DNA of 64,000 nucleotides. It comes from Pseudoneurospora amorphoporcata. Lineage: Eukaryota > Ascomycota > Sordariomycetes > Sordariales > Sordariaceae. Below, one piece after another: positions 1 through 11,113 of this stretch; position 1 is the stretch's first letter; each line of letters starts with the position of its first letter. Location of the stretch: NCBI GenBank assembly GCA_033297205.1, contig MU859066.1, positions 1 to 64,000 of the forward strand, given 5' to 3'. The translations under genes and the position numbers were made by a program. A model generated the notes under the pieces. That model saw only the letters and a list, made by a program, of their open reading frames with translations. It was not told where the DNA came from and made no database searches.

Positions 1-92
1 CAACTCAGGATACCCAGTCCTGATTGGTTTACTCTACGAAGAACGCTTCTGATTGGCCGGAGCCAGTTCAGAAAAATATTTTTCGGGAGAAG

Positions 93-1631
93 GTGGTTTT
101 TGTACGTAGACGATATAGCGTACCTTACGATCGGCCGCGACGCTATACAAATGCTACACGCTATATCATTGAGAGCGGCCGACCTATACTAACGAGCAGC
201 TGATCTAGGCCTTAAAATAGACTATAGGAAAATAGAAGCGCTATACCTACCGCTACGGGGCAAAGGGGCAAAGAAGATTTGGCGGAACCCGGCCAATATT
301 ACTATTAATACCCAACTCGGAACGATAAAGCCTCAGAAGGAGCTACGATGGCTAGGGGTCTACCTCGACGAGAGATTCTCGCTCGCTACGCAAGTCCGGA
401 GACGTATACCTAAAGCAACTACGGTAATAGGCCTCTCGTTACGTATTAATTAGGTCTCCCGAGGCCTCTCTCCACGCTCAGCCAAGTAATTATTTACTAT
501 ATGTTTAGTCCCGATTCTAACGTACGGAATAGTGGCCCTCTTTCCGGGATATTCTAAACCTGGGAAAGGAGGGAACTTAGTATCTACGAACATTAAGTCG
601 GCTTTCGAGGAACTAGAAACGACCGCATCAAAAGCACTCAGGAAGTCCTTACCAGTATGGAGAACGGTCCTAAGGATGGTCCCCTTTTAGTTAGCTGGTA
701 TAGCCCCGCCAGAAATTATTGGAAAGGAGGTAGCGAGAACGGTAGCTAGACTTTATACGCTCCCGGGTAATCACCCGCTAACCCAAAGATTAAGACGGCC
801 CCCCCTACGAGGGTGGTCTAGACTATACGCGCTTGCGGACACACAACCCGCCCCGGAGGAGGCCCCGGACGAAATCTACCTCCCCCGGCTGCCGGCTCTC
901 CGTAACTGGTTCGCCCCCGGTACTGAAAAACAAACACGCCGCCTTAAACTGTGGCACCTACCGCCCGAATCCGACCCAGAGTTATACTGGGCTACTAATA
1001 AGCCACAATGCCTTGCGGACCAGCTATGGTATAAAGATAATAACCCCTACCTCGAGCTACTTCGCAAATATCTTGCGAGATGGGTAGGGGAGACGACCGG
1101 CTACTGGGACTTCCACTCCTACTACGACCGTTTTAACCACCCCCTTGAAACGTTCCGATATTGTATATGCGGAGCGCCCCGGGAGAAAGGATATTTCTAC
1201 GTCTGCCTATTAGTTATATACTGTAACCCGTATGCGGCCGAAAATACGCTAAAGGCATTTGGAACTAGCTACGCAACATTCCTTGCAAGAATACAAGCCC
1301 TTAAAGATGAGGGATACATATATATTTAGGTACTACAAGGAGGAGGCTATTAGGGGATAAGGATAGCCCGCGCGGAGACCCCCGACCCAGACGATGAACC
1401 GCTGCCATACGAGGAAGTACGGGGCCTTCCAGGGTCAGGGGGCCTGGAATAAGAGTGGGAACTAAATACCACAGTCAGGATTAGGGTTTTTCAGCCCACG
1501 GCCACGCTAGAGCCTAGCCAAGGAGGCTTTTTTCCCGCATTAATGTACCTATGCCCAGCCGTCGTCGCGGGCACGACTTATTATCTAGTATTGGTAGAAC
1601 GTAGTCGCAAAATTCATTCATTCATTCATTC
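93..1631 (+). mobile_element. Non-LTR (LINE-type) retrotransposon remnant, copy 1, 5'-truncated and RIP-like mutated
   Basis: The segment aligns base by base with a second copy at about 1660-3326. Translated piecewise it gives the end of a reverse transcriptase (the Y-x-D-D-type box just after position 105), then a thumb and C-terminal region, and a Cys-rich CxCG..C stretch near 1155-1210 like the zinc-binding end of fungal LINE polyproteins. The 3' end is a short non-coding tail finishing in ATTC repeats (1611-1631), as in LINEs with simple-repeat tails. No long frame survives: many CAG codons read TAG. Compared with copy 2, most differences are C/T or G/A, often CA to TA, which fits RIP. 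Bases 1-92 do not match copy 2, so this copy is 5'-truncated. The exact LINE clade is not determined. Confidence 0.8.
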
Positions 1632-1649
1632 ACACTTATTACGGATTTC

Positions 1650-3326
1650 TGCACGGATAGAAGCTTCACTTTCAGATGGGCCAAGACACGTTTCTTTTCG
1701 ACTAGCGGACTGCCCCAGGGTTCTCCCTGGTCCCCTATACTTTTCCTGCTATTTACGGCCTCACTACCGAAATGATACCAAGGACCGGCGTTTTCGTACG
1801 CAGACGATATAGCGCACCTTACGATCGGCCGCGACGCTATACAAATGCTATACGCCACATCATTGAGAGCGGCCGACCTATACCAACGAGCAGCTAATCT
1901 AGGCCTCAAAATAGACTATAGGAAAACAGAAGCGCTATACCTACCGCTACGAGGCAAAGGCGCGAAGAAGATTTGGCGGAACCCGGCCAATATTACTATT
2001 AGTACCCAACTTAGCACGATAAAGCCCTAGAAGGAGCTACGATAGTTAGGGGTCCACTTCGATAAGAGATTCTCGCTCGCTACGCAAGTCCGGAGACGTA
2101 TACTTAAAGCAACCATGGTAATAGGCCTCTCGTCACGTATTAACCAAGTCTCCCGATGCCTCACTCCACGCTCAGCCAAGCAACTATTTACTACATGCTT
2201 GGTCCCGACCCTAACGTACGGAACGGCGGCCCTCTTTCCGGGATACTCCAAACCTGGGAAAAGAGGGAACCTAGTATCCACGAACATCAAGTCGGCTCTC
2301 GAGGAATTAGAAACGACCGCATCAAAAGCATTTAGGAAGTCCTTACCAATATAGAGAACGGTCCCAAGGATGGTCCCCTTTTGGCTAGCTGGTATAGCCC
2401 CGCCAGAAATTATTGGAAAGGAGGTAGCGAGAACGGCAGCCAGACTTCATACGCTCCCGGGTAACCACCCATTAACCCAAAGATTAAGACGTCCCCCCCT
2501 ACGAGGTTGGTCTAGACTACACGCGCTCGCGGACACACAACCCGCCCCGGAGGAGGCCCCGGACGAAATCTACCTCCCCCGGCTGCCGGCTCTCCGTAAC
2601 TGGCTCGCCCCTGGTACTAAAAGACAAACACGCCGCCTTAAACTGTGGCACCTACCGCCCGAATCCGACCCAGAATTATACTGGGCTACCAATAAGCCAC
2701 AATACCTTGCGGACCAGCTATAGTATAAAGATAATAACCCCTACCTCGAGTTACCTCGCAAATACCTTGCGAGATGAGTAGGGGAAACGACCGGCCACTA
2801 GGACTTCCACTCCTACCACGATCGTTTTAACCACCCTCCTAAGACGTTCCGATATTGCATATACGGAGCGCCCCAGGAGAAAGGATATTTCTACGTCTGC
2901 CCATTAGTTATATACCGTAACCCGTATGCGGCCGAAAATACGCCAAAGGCATTTAGAACTAGCTACGCAACGTTCCTTGCAAGAACGCAAGCCCTTAAGG
3001 ATGAGGGATACACACACATCCAGGTACTACAAGGAGGAGGCTATCAGGGGATAAGGATAGCCCGCGCGGAGACCCCCGACCCAGACGATGAACCGCTGCC
3101 ATACGAGAAAGTGCGGGGCCTTCCAGGGTCAGGGGGCCTGGAGTAAGAGTGAGAACCAAATACCACAGGAAGGATTAGGGTTTTTCAGCCCACGGCTACG
3201 CTAGAGCCTGGCCAAGGAGGCTTTTTTCCCGCATTAATGTACCTATGCCCAGCCGTCGTCGCGGGCACGACTTATTATCTAGTATTGGTAGAACGTAGTC
3301 GAAAAATTCATTCATTCATTTATTCA
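1650..3326 (+). mobile_element. Non-LTR (LINE-type) retrotransposon remnant, copy 2, head-to-tail with copy 1
   Basis: It starts almost directly after the ATTC tail of copy 1 and reaches further 5' into the reverse transcriptase, including the block that corresponds to LPQGSPLSP (decayed, about 1700-1740). Best surviving frames are 1845-2030, 2115-2354 and 2370-2723, all pieces of one original protein now split by stops. The C-terminal Cys motif lies near 2850-2900. The tail with ATTC/ATTT repeats ends near 3326. Copy 2 has its own private transitions (for example a W codon turned into TAG near 2721 where copy 1 keeps TGG), so both copies were mutated independently after duplication. It cannot encode an active protein. 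Confidence 0.8.
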
Positions 3327-3404
3327 TGCCGTCGTCGCAGGCACGACTTATTATCTAGTATTGGTAGAACGTAGTCGAAAAATTCATCATCATTCATTCA
3401 TTCA
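3327..3404 (+). mobile_element. Extra LINE 3'-tail fragment (about 77 bp)
   Basis: The last about 77 bp of the LINE are repeated immediately after the tail of copy 2: GCCGTCGTCG...GGCACGACTTATTATC...GTAGTCG followed by ATTC units. It is either a severely 5'-truncated insertion of the same element into the tail of copy 2, or a local tail duplication. No target-site duplication can be separated from the ATTC repeat itself. Confidence 0.75.
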
Positions 3405-3608
3405 CCACCACTGAGCCGCGCCACAGCCCCCAGGAAGTGCCTCGATTGGTCGTCGCTACCGCGATCGGACCGCTCCTGACGTTGCCATTGGTTCCAGATT
3501 TGTCCCATGGTTTCCTCAGAGCTTTCTTGACTGTGTGACGCCGGACAACAACCGAATCTAGCACAATTGCAAAGCGCCTTAAAGCCTACGACATTCTCGC
3601 ACAAAAGG

Positions 3609-5477
3609 ATGCCTGATAAGACACTCACAGTAGCCGCCTACGCAGCTGGTGCCTCTCTCGCCGCGATCACGCTGATTTACGTTTTCGGTCCCACCTATTT
3701 TCTCGATAACGATCCGTCGGCTAACTCAACCAGCGTGTTCTCGACCAAGAAGAATGGGGCCGTGGGCCTAGTCAATCCGGCAAACGATTGCTTCATCAAC
3801 TCAGTTCTCCAGGCTCTCGCTGGCCTTGGGGACCTCCGTTTATACCTGATCCGGGAGACGCATCGTCGAAGCCTGGACGGCGGCGGGATGTATGCGCAGA
3901 CCATCCCGAGCGATGTTTGGTGTAGTGGTGGCGATGGCGACGAGACAAGCAAATGGCGAGTCCGCGGGGATGTGCCCGAGTGGAAAGCCGAAGGACTCCA
4001 GATGGGTATAGTCACCAAGGGCTTGAAGGACATCCTTGACGCCCTGAACGAGAGACCGATCTACAAAAAGACGATTTCGGCCGCGCCCTTCGTGAAGACA
4101 TTGGAGATTGCGTTTGGTCAGCGGATCAGCAGACAGCAACAGGACGCCCAGGAGTTTCTTCAGGTCGTGGCCGAGAGGCTTTGCGACGAGTACCACGCGG
4201 GGCAAAGAGCACGAAGCTATGCTATGCGTGCAGCTAAGCAACCGACTGCGAACATAATCTTCGTTAGCAAGTCATCAGACAGTGCAGCTCTGGATCGGCC
4301 TTTATCTCGAATGGCCAGTGAGAAAGCCAACTGCACAGATCAACCGGCAACGCCGACTGCGAGCGCGGTCCCCGACGGCGCCAACGAGGACAGAGCAGAA
4401 GAAGGGTTTCCGTTTGAAGGGAGCTTTGAGTCCCAGATTGAATGCCTGACTTGTGGTTTCAGACCTAGGTCCACTCAATCAACCTTCTGCACCCTAACAC
4501 TAAACGTTCCCCATGTTCCTGCAACAACCTTGAATGCATGCTTCGACGGCATGTTCAAAACCGAGTACATCGAGGATTTCAAGTGTGAAAAGTGCCGGTT
4601 GCTGCATGCAAAGGCCGCTCTCGAAGCAGATCTCCAACGATTAACGTCAGAGTCTTCGAGGGAGAAAGCCCGCACGGCTCTAGCCAGCCTCGAGCTAGCT
4701 ATCGAGACTGATCCTGAGAAGGCACCAGAGGGTGTCGAGTTGCCGGATCCTCGCTATGCTCCCAAGCGGAAGATAGCTCGGCACATCCGTATGACAGGAT
4801 TTCCCAGGATCCTGGCCATCCATCTGTCGCGGTCCATCTACGATATGAGCAACTTTTCTCAGAAAAATCTTGCGAAGGTTGCATTTCCCGAACAGCTGCC
4901 TCTTGGTGGCCTTCTGCAGCAGAGAAAATACAAGCTTCTCGGCGTTGTGACGCACAAGGGCAATCACCATAGCGGGCACTATGAGTCCTTTAGACGACAA
5001 AATATATATCCCCCATTCTCCAATCCCAGCACCTTTCAGCCCTCCGGAGCATATCTAAACACCAGTTCCCCTTCAAACACCGTTCAGGCACAATCCACTC
5101 AGCCCGTATCCGCACAGGCTCCTACACCAGAAGTAGACGGCGGTGTCTTGCCTAGCAATGAGTCTAGATCGACATCTACGTCTCGGGAAAGAGATACGGA
5201 CACGAATAGCCTACGATCTGCGGCCGCATCGGCGCGCTCGACCTTGATCAGAATTGCCTCAAAACCGTCCTCTCGTGCCGGCAGCCCAGACACGGCCGGG
5301 TCGAAATCCAACAACAAAATACCGAACACAACCACAAGATCCAAATGGCAGAAACCAAGCAGCCGATGGTGGCGTATCAGTGACGACAAAGTCAAAGAAG
5401 CAAGTACCCGCGACGTACTGGGCATGCAGCGAGAGGTTTACTTGCTGTTTTATGAACTTGAACGCGAGAGTTCATGA
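3609..5477 (+). CDS. Ubiquitin-specific protease, N-terminally membrane-anchored (Ubp16-like)
   Basis: A single-exon gene of 622 aa. Peptidase family C19 enzymes remove ubiquitin from substrates. Residues about 7-31 form a hydrophobic anchor directly ahead of the catalytic domain, as in yeast Ubp16 of the mitochondrial outer membrane. The Cys box is GLVNPANDCFINSVLQ with the nucleophile at Cys61. Two CxxC pairs (ECLTCGF and FKCEKC) make the usual zinc-binding finger. The His box contains NHHSGHYESF near residue 457, and the domain closes with YLLFYE. A disordered Ser/Thr-rich insert of about 110 residues separates the His box from the WWRISDD segment. The Met at 3609 was preferred over an in-frame Met at 3567 because it puts the anchor at the very N terminus and has a good context. 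The LINE array ends only about 200 bp upstream. The orthologue name is inferred from architecture. Confidence 0.85.
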   Translation: MPDKTLTVAAYAAGASLAAITLIYVFGPTYFLDNDPSANSTSVFSTKKNGAVGLVNPANDCFINSVLQALAGLGDLRLYLIRETHRRSLDGGGMYAQTIPSDVWCSGGDGDETSKWRVRGDVPEWKAEGLQMGIVTKGLKDILDALNERPIYKKTISAAPFVKTLEIAFGQRISRQQQDAQEFLQVVAERLCDEYHAGQRARSYAMRAAKQPTANIIFVSKSSDSAALDRPLSRMASEKANCTDQPATPTASAVPDGANEDRAEEGFPFEGSFESQIECLTCGFRPRSTQSTFCTLTLNVPHVPATTLNACFDGMFKTEYIEDFKCEKCRLLHAKAALEADLQRLTSESSREKARTALASLELAIETDPEKAPEGVELPDPRYAPKRKIARHIRMTGFPRILAIHLSRSIYDMSNFSQKNLAKVAFPEQLPLGGLLQQRKYKLLGVVTHKGNHHSGHYESFRRQNIYPPFSNPSTFQPSGAYLNTSSPSNTVQAQSTQPVSAQAPTPEVDGGVLPSNESRSTSTSRERDTDTNSLRSAAASARSTLIRIASKPSSRAGSPDTAGSKSNNKIPNTTTRSKWQKPSSRWWRISDDKVKEASTRDVLGMQREVYLLFYELERESS

Positions 5478-6071
5478 ACTTCAACTGCATCGGTGGAAAC
5501 TAATTCTGGCACTCGGCGTGGCTCTTGGCCAGAACATATCGGATGGCATCAGATCTCATAAGAGAGATGGATCAACTTAAATGTACAGAATAATACGACG
5601 CACATGTATCACTCGAGCCCAGATCATAGCATTAGTGAGCGGTAAGCAAACATTTGACATCGAGTTAAGAAGCACACGGTGTATAGATAAAGCGCGGATC
5701 TCGAGCAGTTAGTTGCGAACTTTCACTTGTCAAGGTGGACGTACCCTCTCATTAACCTACACGGCGTAAACCACATACCCAACATCGCCTACTACGAGCA
5801 CTAAACCCTCCAAGCATAAATCTATGTTCACCGGTTCATATCTTGGTTGTAATCTTTTGGGGCTGGGCTAGTTAGTCATTCCGCAGCTGCGAGTGATCGG
5901 AGTAGAGAAAACAACAGCTGCGGAAAGGTTACCGACAATTGTTGCAAGCGTACCCAGAGGATCGATGCCAATAACCCTATATTATATTCTCAAACCAATG
6001 ACTTCTTGCCCCACCAGAGTCTCGCAAACTCTCAGCTCCCAAAATCACCAGGATCGCAGTTGTCACGAACC
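5478..6071. other. Intergenic spacer, convergent 3' regions
   Basis: This spacer lies between the stop codons of the convergent ubiquitin protease and oxysterol-binding protein genes. I see no coding frame, RNA gene or repeat in it. Confidence 0.6.
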
Positions 6072-7462
6072 TCACTGCCCTAAGAGCTCTTTGGCGATCT
6101 TGGAGGCTTCCTCGTCGCCAAGCTGCGGCTGGCCACGTTCCTTCTCCGCCTTGGTCGCGTCAAACCGCCACAGTCCACCAGTTTTATCCGCGTCGCCATG
6201 TTCCGCTAGGCCAATGGCAGGGCCAAGCTGGGTCAATACGCGATCAGGCGCATCTGTGTGGACACTGAAATATCGTCGTTGCCACATACGTCCTTCGGCC
6301 TTTTCCCTGGCGCGCGCCTCACGTTGCGCAACTTCGATTCTGCTCTTCTCCTGTCCCACAGCTTCAAGGTCACCTTTCAGAATGGCGTTGGCGACCCTTG
6401 ACCAGGCTCGTCTGGATTCCAGAGGGTGTTGTTTTTCGATCGGGGCGACGGTGAGAGGAGTATGATGCTGTTTCTCAGGATCCCAGGATTCGACGAGGGT
6501 GCTCTTGCTGTTGTGCTTGGCCGCACCGGAGTGGATTTCGAAAGACTTTGTCCATTGGCCCGAAACATTGTAAATCACCTCCTTCTCCTTACCCGTCGGG
6601 TACAGCGAGGCGACAAACGAGTTCTTTTTGCCGGACAGCCAGCCTTTGCCGCTGTAATCGATCTTAGCGGTATATCCAGTAGAAGATGTGATGTAAGAAG
6701 CACCGTCCAGCTCGATAAAAGGGGAGCCGAAGATCAAGCCCTCGATATGGAGAGATGGGAGGGTAATGAGGAAAGTGTCGGGCTGGTCCGACGTCGGTGA
6801 GGGGACCGTCAGAACAGCGTGGCCAATCTGCTTAATGTTGATTGTCTTGGAGAATGAGGCCTTTTGGGCGTTGTAACCCTCAAGTCGAACGCCGGTCGGG
6901 AGGTTGGTAATGTTGTAGGCTGTTGCAGGCGGATGATGGCTACACGTGCAGAGTGATTAGCACTGGTCGATACACAAAGCTGTGGACGCTGATGATGTAC
7001 GCACCTTACTTGCTCGCTGATGAGCTCGGTGACGCCGGCCTCGTCCTCCCACTTGCCGAGGAAAAGCTCGCCCAAAAAGGGGTTAAGAGGCTTCTTTTCG
7101 TTGCCATACTGCTCGCTTCGACTGGCATACTGTTGCTTCAACGTGGTCAAGAACCACTTGAGAACAAGGAGCGCTCTCTTGGCCGGATCCGATTCTTTGG
7201 CAGGAGCAGCGAAGACGGGAGGGTGCTCGCACCAGTACGAGCTAAACTCGGTCAAACTAGTGCCCGAAAGAATGAAGGGCGGTGCCGTAAGGCTTGCGAG
7301 GTCGCCGTTGAAAGAAGCGATGGACTGTCAGGACCGGAAGAGTCAGCGACCCATCATTTAATGCGCAGTGTGTATGCGACGGGAAGGACAGACCTTGAGG
7401 AATGCACCCCAGCTGCTGCCTCCTCCTGTTGCTGCGTTACTGTTTTGCTGCGCAGAATCCAT
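6072..7462 (-). CDS. KES1: Oxysterol-binding protein, short Kes1/Osh4 type
   Basis: Lipid-exchange protein (sterol/PI4P transfer between membranes) of the OSBP-related family. The exons on the minus strand are 7462-7394, 7324-7005 and 6939-6072, giving 418 aa, close to the usual size of the single-domain Osh4/Kes1 class. There is no PH or ankyrin domain. The diagnostic OSBP signature EQVSHHPP is rebuilt exactly across the second intron, which fixes the donor (GTGCGT) and acceptor (GTGTAG). Other family features are NPFLGELFLGKW near residue 95 and the C-terminal RMWQRRYF segment. The start was chosen at MDSAQQ because it splices in frame into the FLK-SIASFNGDL segment. Stt4, the PI4-kinase at the right end of this window, makes a lipid of the class exchanged by this family, but the two genes are not adjacent. 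Confidence 0.9.
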
Positions 7463-9487
7463 GGCGTCTGGTCGATCGGTATGGGATGTGAAGGAGAGGA
7501 TGGTGATGCGGTTGGCTGCAACAGTGTATGTTTGGTATGAAGGAAAAGGGGGGAAATTGGCAATGGAAGTCGAAGCCAAGAAACTTTATGTGTCGAAGGG
7601 CGGGCGGACGGGTGCCGGAGAGTCAGGGAGTTGGGTATATAGTGGGTGCGCAGGTGGGTGCCGCGAGTGGATGTGGGCTTTTGGGTTTCAAGCCAACGAT
7701 GCGGCTGCGTGTGCACTTGTAGTCGCAAGCTGAGGCGCCAGAAATTCGATGGCAGGCGGATGGCAGACGGAACGGAAGAGAGGGAGGCTCGGGAGGGTAA
7801 AAAGGCTGTCCCGGAATTCAGGGTGGAGGAAAGCTAGACTTGGGAACAAAGGTGGAAGACATGCGAGTCTTGGTGGAGGAGGACTAGGTCCCGGTCACAG
7901 GCAACTTCCCTCCATTCACACAACACCGTCTCCGGACGACACGCATCATGGAATCTGTGTGGACGAACCAGCACCACAGGGGCAGGGGTAGGAACTAGTA
8001 AGGAAATATCCGGTACCGCAGATACCTAGGTACGACGTAGGGAGTTGGGCTGCGTTAGCCTGCGAGTAGGTACGGAAGCTTGGATGTCACATTTGGTCCA
8101 TTCACGTAATTACGTAGGCGCGTGGAAGTAATAACGTGGCAGACGTCATCGCACAGAGACCGCTTGATGGAAATATGCAAGTAACGAGGACAACGCACGC
8201 CAAGGAATTGATATGCAGATACAAAGTTGGGAGCAATCTAGGACATGTTACCCAGAAATACGCTTTCCTCTGTTCAACCAACATACTCATCAGATGGTGG
8301 GCGCCATGAAGCTTCCACAGATGACTTAGCCAGGGCTCTGCTTTCCCATAAAAGTAACCGTAAGCCGAGTTGAGAGGAATCTGCCTGTAAGTCTCGAGTC
8401 CATACAAGAAAGTAACCGGTGCGCAGCTAACACATTGTTACAGGCACGCGTCGGCTGATACCATGCCTGCCCTCTTCGTTCGTACTCCAAGTACCCATTT
8501 GGCCCGCCGCTGTAGTATCAGTAAAGCTTCACAAGGTTTTTGGCAAGTGCTGCAGGGCCAGGCTTGGCGGAGACCTCCCAGAGCATGTTCTTCAAGGCTG
8601 GGCAAATCACTCTTCGGAATATACTGCTCACTTTTCAGCCCATCTAGCCTCTGTGGCCGTACACAGTAGTGAGCGCATGGGGTGACGGAGGACGAGCTGG
8701 AGCAAAGAGCATGATTCTGAGACTGGTGGAGTGGAGTTGAGATCAAGTACCGTCGACATGATCACTTCGACAGTATCGTGGATGATCATCGTCAGGCTAA
8801 ACGCAGTTTGTTGTCTTCTACTGCACCCCCAAGACTGGACCGCCTTTGGGCGACCAAGTGGCCGATTAACAGGACGGGTGACGGTTGAGGAAAGGACACA
8901 CCGTTGCCAGGTGTCGTCTTGACGCCTGTTATGAAGCGTTATACCAGGTGCCACACCAAACATCTAGACTGAAAGCTCAAGTTACCTTCAGGTACCTTCA
9001 GTGACCGTTGAAGGCGTGCGTACCATGATTCCCTAACCGCCACCACATCATGCTCCTAGATAGCCTGTCGATATCCGCCCTACTCCACCCAATTTACGTT
9101 CTGGCTTCCAGCATTCAAGGCATGCCAGTTGGGAACTCACCAAGTAAAAGAGTCGGCTCAAGTTAGTACAAAACCAACGCCGTGATATACGACGTTCACG
9201 GCGGTAGTCTGCTGGACACTGATATAATACCAAGCAATGACAGGGACGCTTATGGGATATGATAGCAGCCAGCTTTCAACCTGCAACTCATGTTATCTGG
9301 TTAAAGATAAACCATTCTCTTCTCGTCTCCGGTACTCCTACAGGATGGGCACGTTTATACGCACTTGATCGTCACAAAAAACACTACCCCTTCGTTACCA
9401 GCAATCCGAGCAAACGCATAAGCAGCCGCGTCTAGAAGCAAGAGCGCCCCTGGCTAGCAGTACACCATCGCGCCATATGAACAAGAC
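7463..9487. other. Long intergenic region upstream of the OSBP gene
   Basis: Two kilobases hold only short overlapping frames on both strands with no recognisable domain. A palindromic TACCTAGGTA is at 8023-8032 and related CAGGTACCTTCA repeats lie near 8985-9003. The first few hundred bases are presumably the OSBP promoter and 5' UTR. Confidence 0.5.
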
Positions 9488-11113
9488 CTAGCTTGTATCA
9501 CGCGTTAACTTACCTTCCACATGCTCTGCCCACCACTCGTCCCAATCGACCACCTTTCTGTTCTTCCTTGCCTCTTCTGCACAGAAGACCATGGCATGGC
9601 TGCGCATCACTTCTTCTAGAGTACAGCCGACCAGTTCCGTTTGTGCCCTAGCAGTAGTCCAGCCATGGTTCTTGACCTTGTCAATAGCCAGAACGAACTG
9701 GCGCGTCAATCCCAGGTCCCCACCTCCATGGCCACGGTCCTCATTCCGAGGATGATGAGTGGTTGTTTCCCCGGTGCGAAAGTCATGGATCGTGATGGTG
9801 GATGAGTCCGCAAAGATCTCGCCGTCGACGCCGTACAGATTCGTATATCTCTTACAGATCTTATTCGTCTGAGCAACCATATGGAAAATTGCCGTCTTCG
9901 AGCCACGACCACGCGCGGGGTCCGAGAGCAACATATCTTTAGAATTTGACTCGTGGGAGAAACTCGGAGGACTTGGAACGGGATCATCATCCCAAGTAAT
10001 GGTGACAACCTGTTCATCGCACACATCGTTGTCACTCTCATAAACACATCGGCCAAACCAGTTCCTCCGTTCAGTTTCCGCGGCGGGCGTGCTGGTGTCG
10101 TAATCCTTAGCCAGTTCGAGAAGTAGTGTCTCCCTTGCCACGTTCTTGTCCGGGTAACTTTCGATATCGGGAAGAATGACGTTAACAGGCCAGTCGGTAT
10201 TGTGCGAGTCCAAACCAAACTCGTGCTGGGTAACGTATATGCGCTTCGCCGAATATTTGCATGACGATTCGACAGGGCAGGACAGACAGTTGGTGGCCGT
10301 TCCTGCGGCCGCCGGTTTTCGACTCCTTTTAAAGTACTGCAGCGAGCCCGTACTGCTGATAGTGGATGGTAAATGAGGGGTTTGGCCACGCTGGGCACTG
10401 TAAGAGGCGGGCGAGCAGAGGAGCCACAGCAAAACGTCGATATCGTGACAGCTTTTCGTCAGCAGGCTCGGCGCCGAGGTCCTCTCTCGACGCCAGTTAC
10501 CACGGACGTAGCTGTGGGTGAAATGCCACCAACCGACGGGCTCAGTATGCACAACGGACAGCACATCGCCAATGACACGATCTTCGAGGAGCAGCTTGCG
10601 GAGCAGCATGTTATGGGGGCTGTATCGAAGGACATGGCCTATAGAAAAGACCATCTGCTCCCCTTTGGCGTTCGTGTTGGTGCGTAGCGCCTCGTACATG
10701 TCGACGCAGTCCCGCAGAGTTGTGGCCAGTGGTTTCTCGCACATGATGTGCAGACCCCCGAGCCTGGTAAGGGCAAGAACCACTTCCCTGTGCATCTCAT
10801 CCAGAACACACACAAAGGCGGCATCGACGCCAGTAGAGACATCCTTCTCGCCTGCCGAAATCCGGGCTCGCCGGTCCTTCTCATATGCAACAAAGGCCCG
10901 CCAATCATCGAACTGGGAACCTTCGGACGGAACAGACTGTGATCCCCAAATAAAAGTTTGGCCGAACTGCCTTCTCTTATACTCGTTAGGCTCCGCTACT
11001 GCGGTGACGATGCCGTCGGTTGAGGATTGAATGGCACGAGCATAAGCTCGACCGCGAGAGCCGGCTCCGATAATGAGTATACGAGGCGGGTTAGGAGCCA
11101 TCATGTTTATCAT
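9488..11113 (-). CDS. Gfo/Idh/MocA family NAD(P)-dependent oxidoreductase
   Basis: An intronless 541-aa protein. The N terminus has the Rossmann dinucleotide-binding loop ILIIGAGSRGRAYA (about residues 12-25), followed by AVAEP and the family's active-site EKP motif in HIMCEKPLATT near residue 140. The downstream part, with a TKSCHDIDVLLWL segment, is the substrate/dimerisation half typical of Gfo/Idh/MocA enzymes. A cysteine cluster (CLSCPVESSCKYS, about residues 280-292) is unusual for the superfamily at large and could be a subgroup marker. The substrate cannot be inferred; family members oxidise or reduce sugars, inositols and related compounds. Start choice: three clustered Met codons (11113, 11104, 11101); the true start may be the last, which puts MAPNPPRILIIG at the N terminus. 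Confidence 0.85.
   Translation of the reverse strand: MINMMAPNPPRILIIGAGSRGRAYARAIQSSTDGIVTAVAEPNEYKRRQFGQTFIWGSQSVPSEGSQFDDWRAFVAYEKDRRARISAGEKDVSTGVDAAFVCVLDEMHREVVLALTRLGGLHIMCEKPLATTLRDCVDMYEALRTNTNAKGEQMVFSIGHVLRYSPHNMLLRKLLLEDRVIGDVLSVVHTEPVGWWHFTHSYVRGNWRRERTSAPSLLTKSCHDIDVLLWLLCSPASYSAQRGQTPHLPSTISSTGSLQYFKRSRKPAAAGTATNCLSCPVESSCKYSAKRIYVTQHEFGLDSHNTDWPVNVILPDIESYPDKNVARETLLLELAKDYDTSTPAAETERRNWFGRCVYESDNDVCDEQVVTITWDDDPVPSPPSFSHESNSKDMLLSDPARGRGSKTAIFHMVAQTNKICKRYTNLYGVDGEIFADSSTITIHDFRTGETTTHHPRNEDRGHGGGDLGLTRQFVLAIDKVKNHGWTTARAQTELVGCTLEEVMRSHAMVFCAEEARKNRKVVDWDEWWAEHVEGKLTRDTS

Noticed and set aside
8438..8963. Minus-strand frames of 102 and 111 codons
   Set aside because: No domain, no plausible splice partners and similar frames on the opposite strand.
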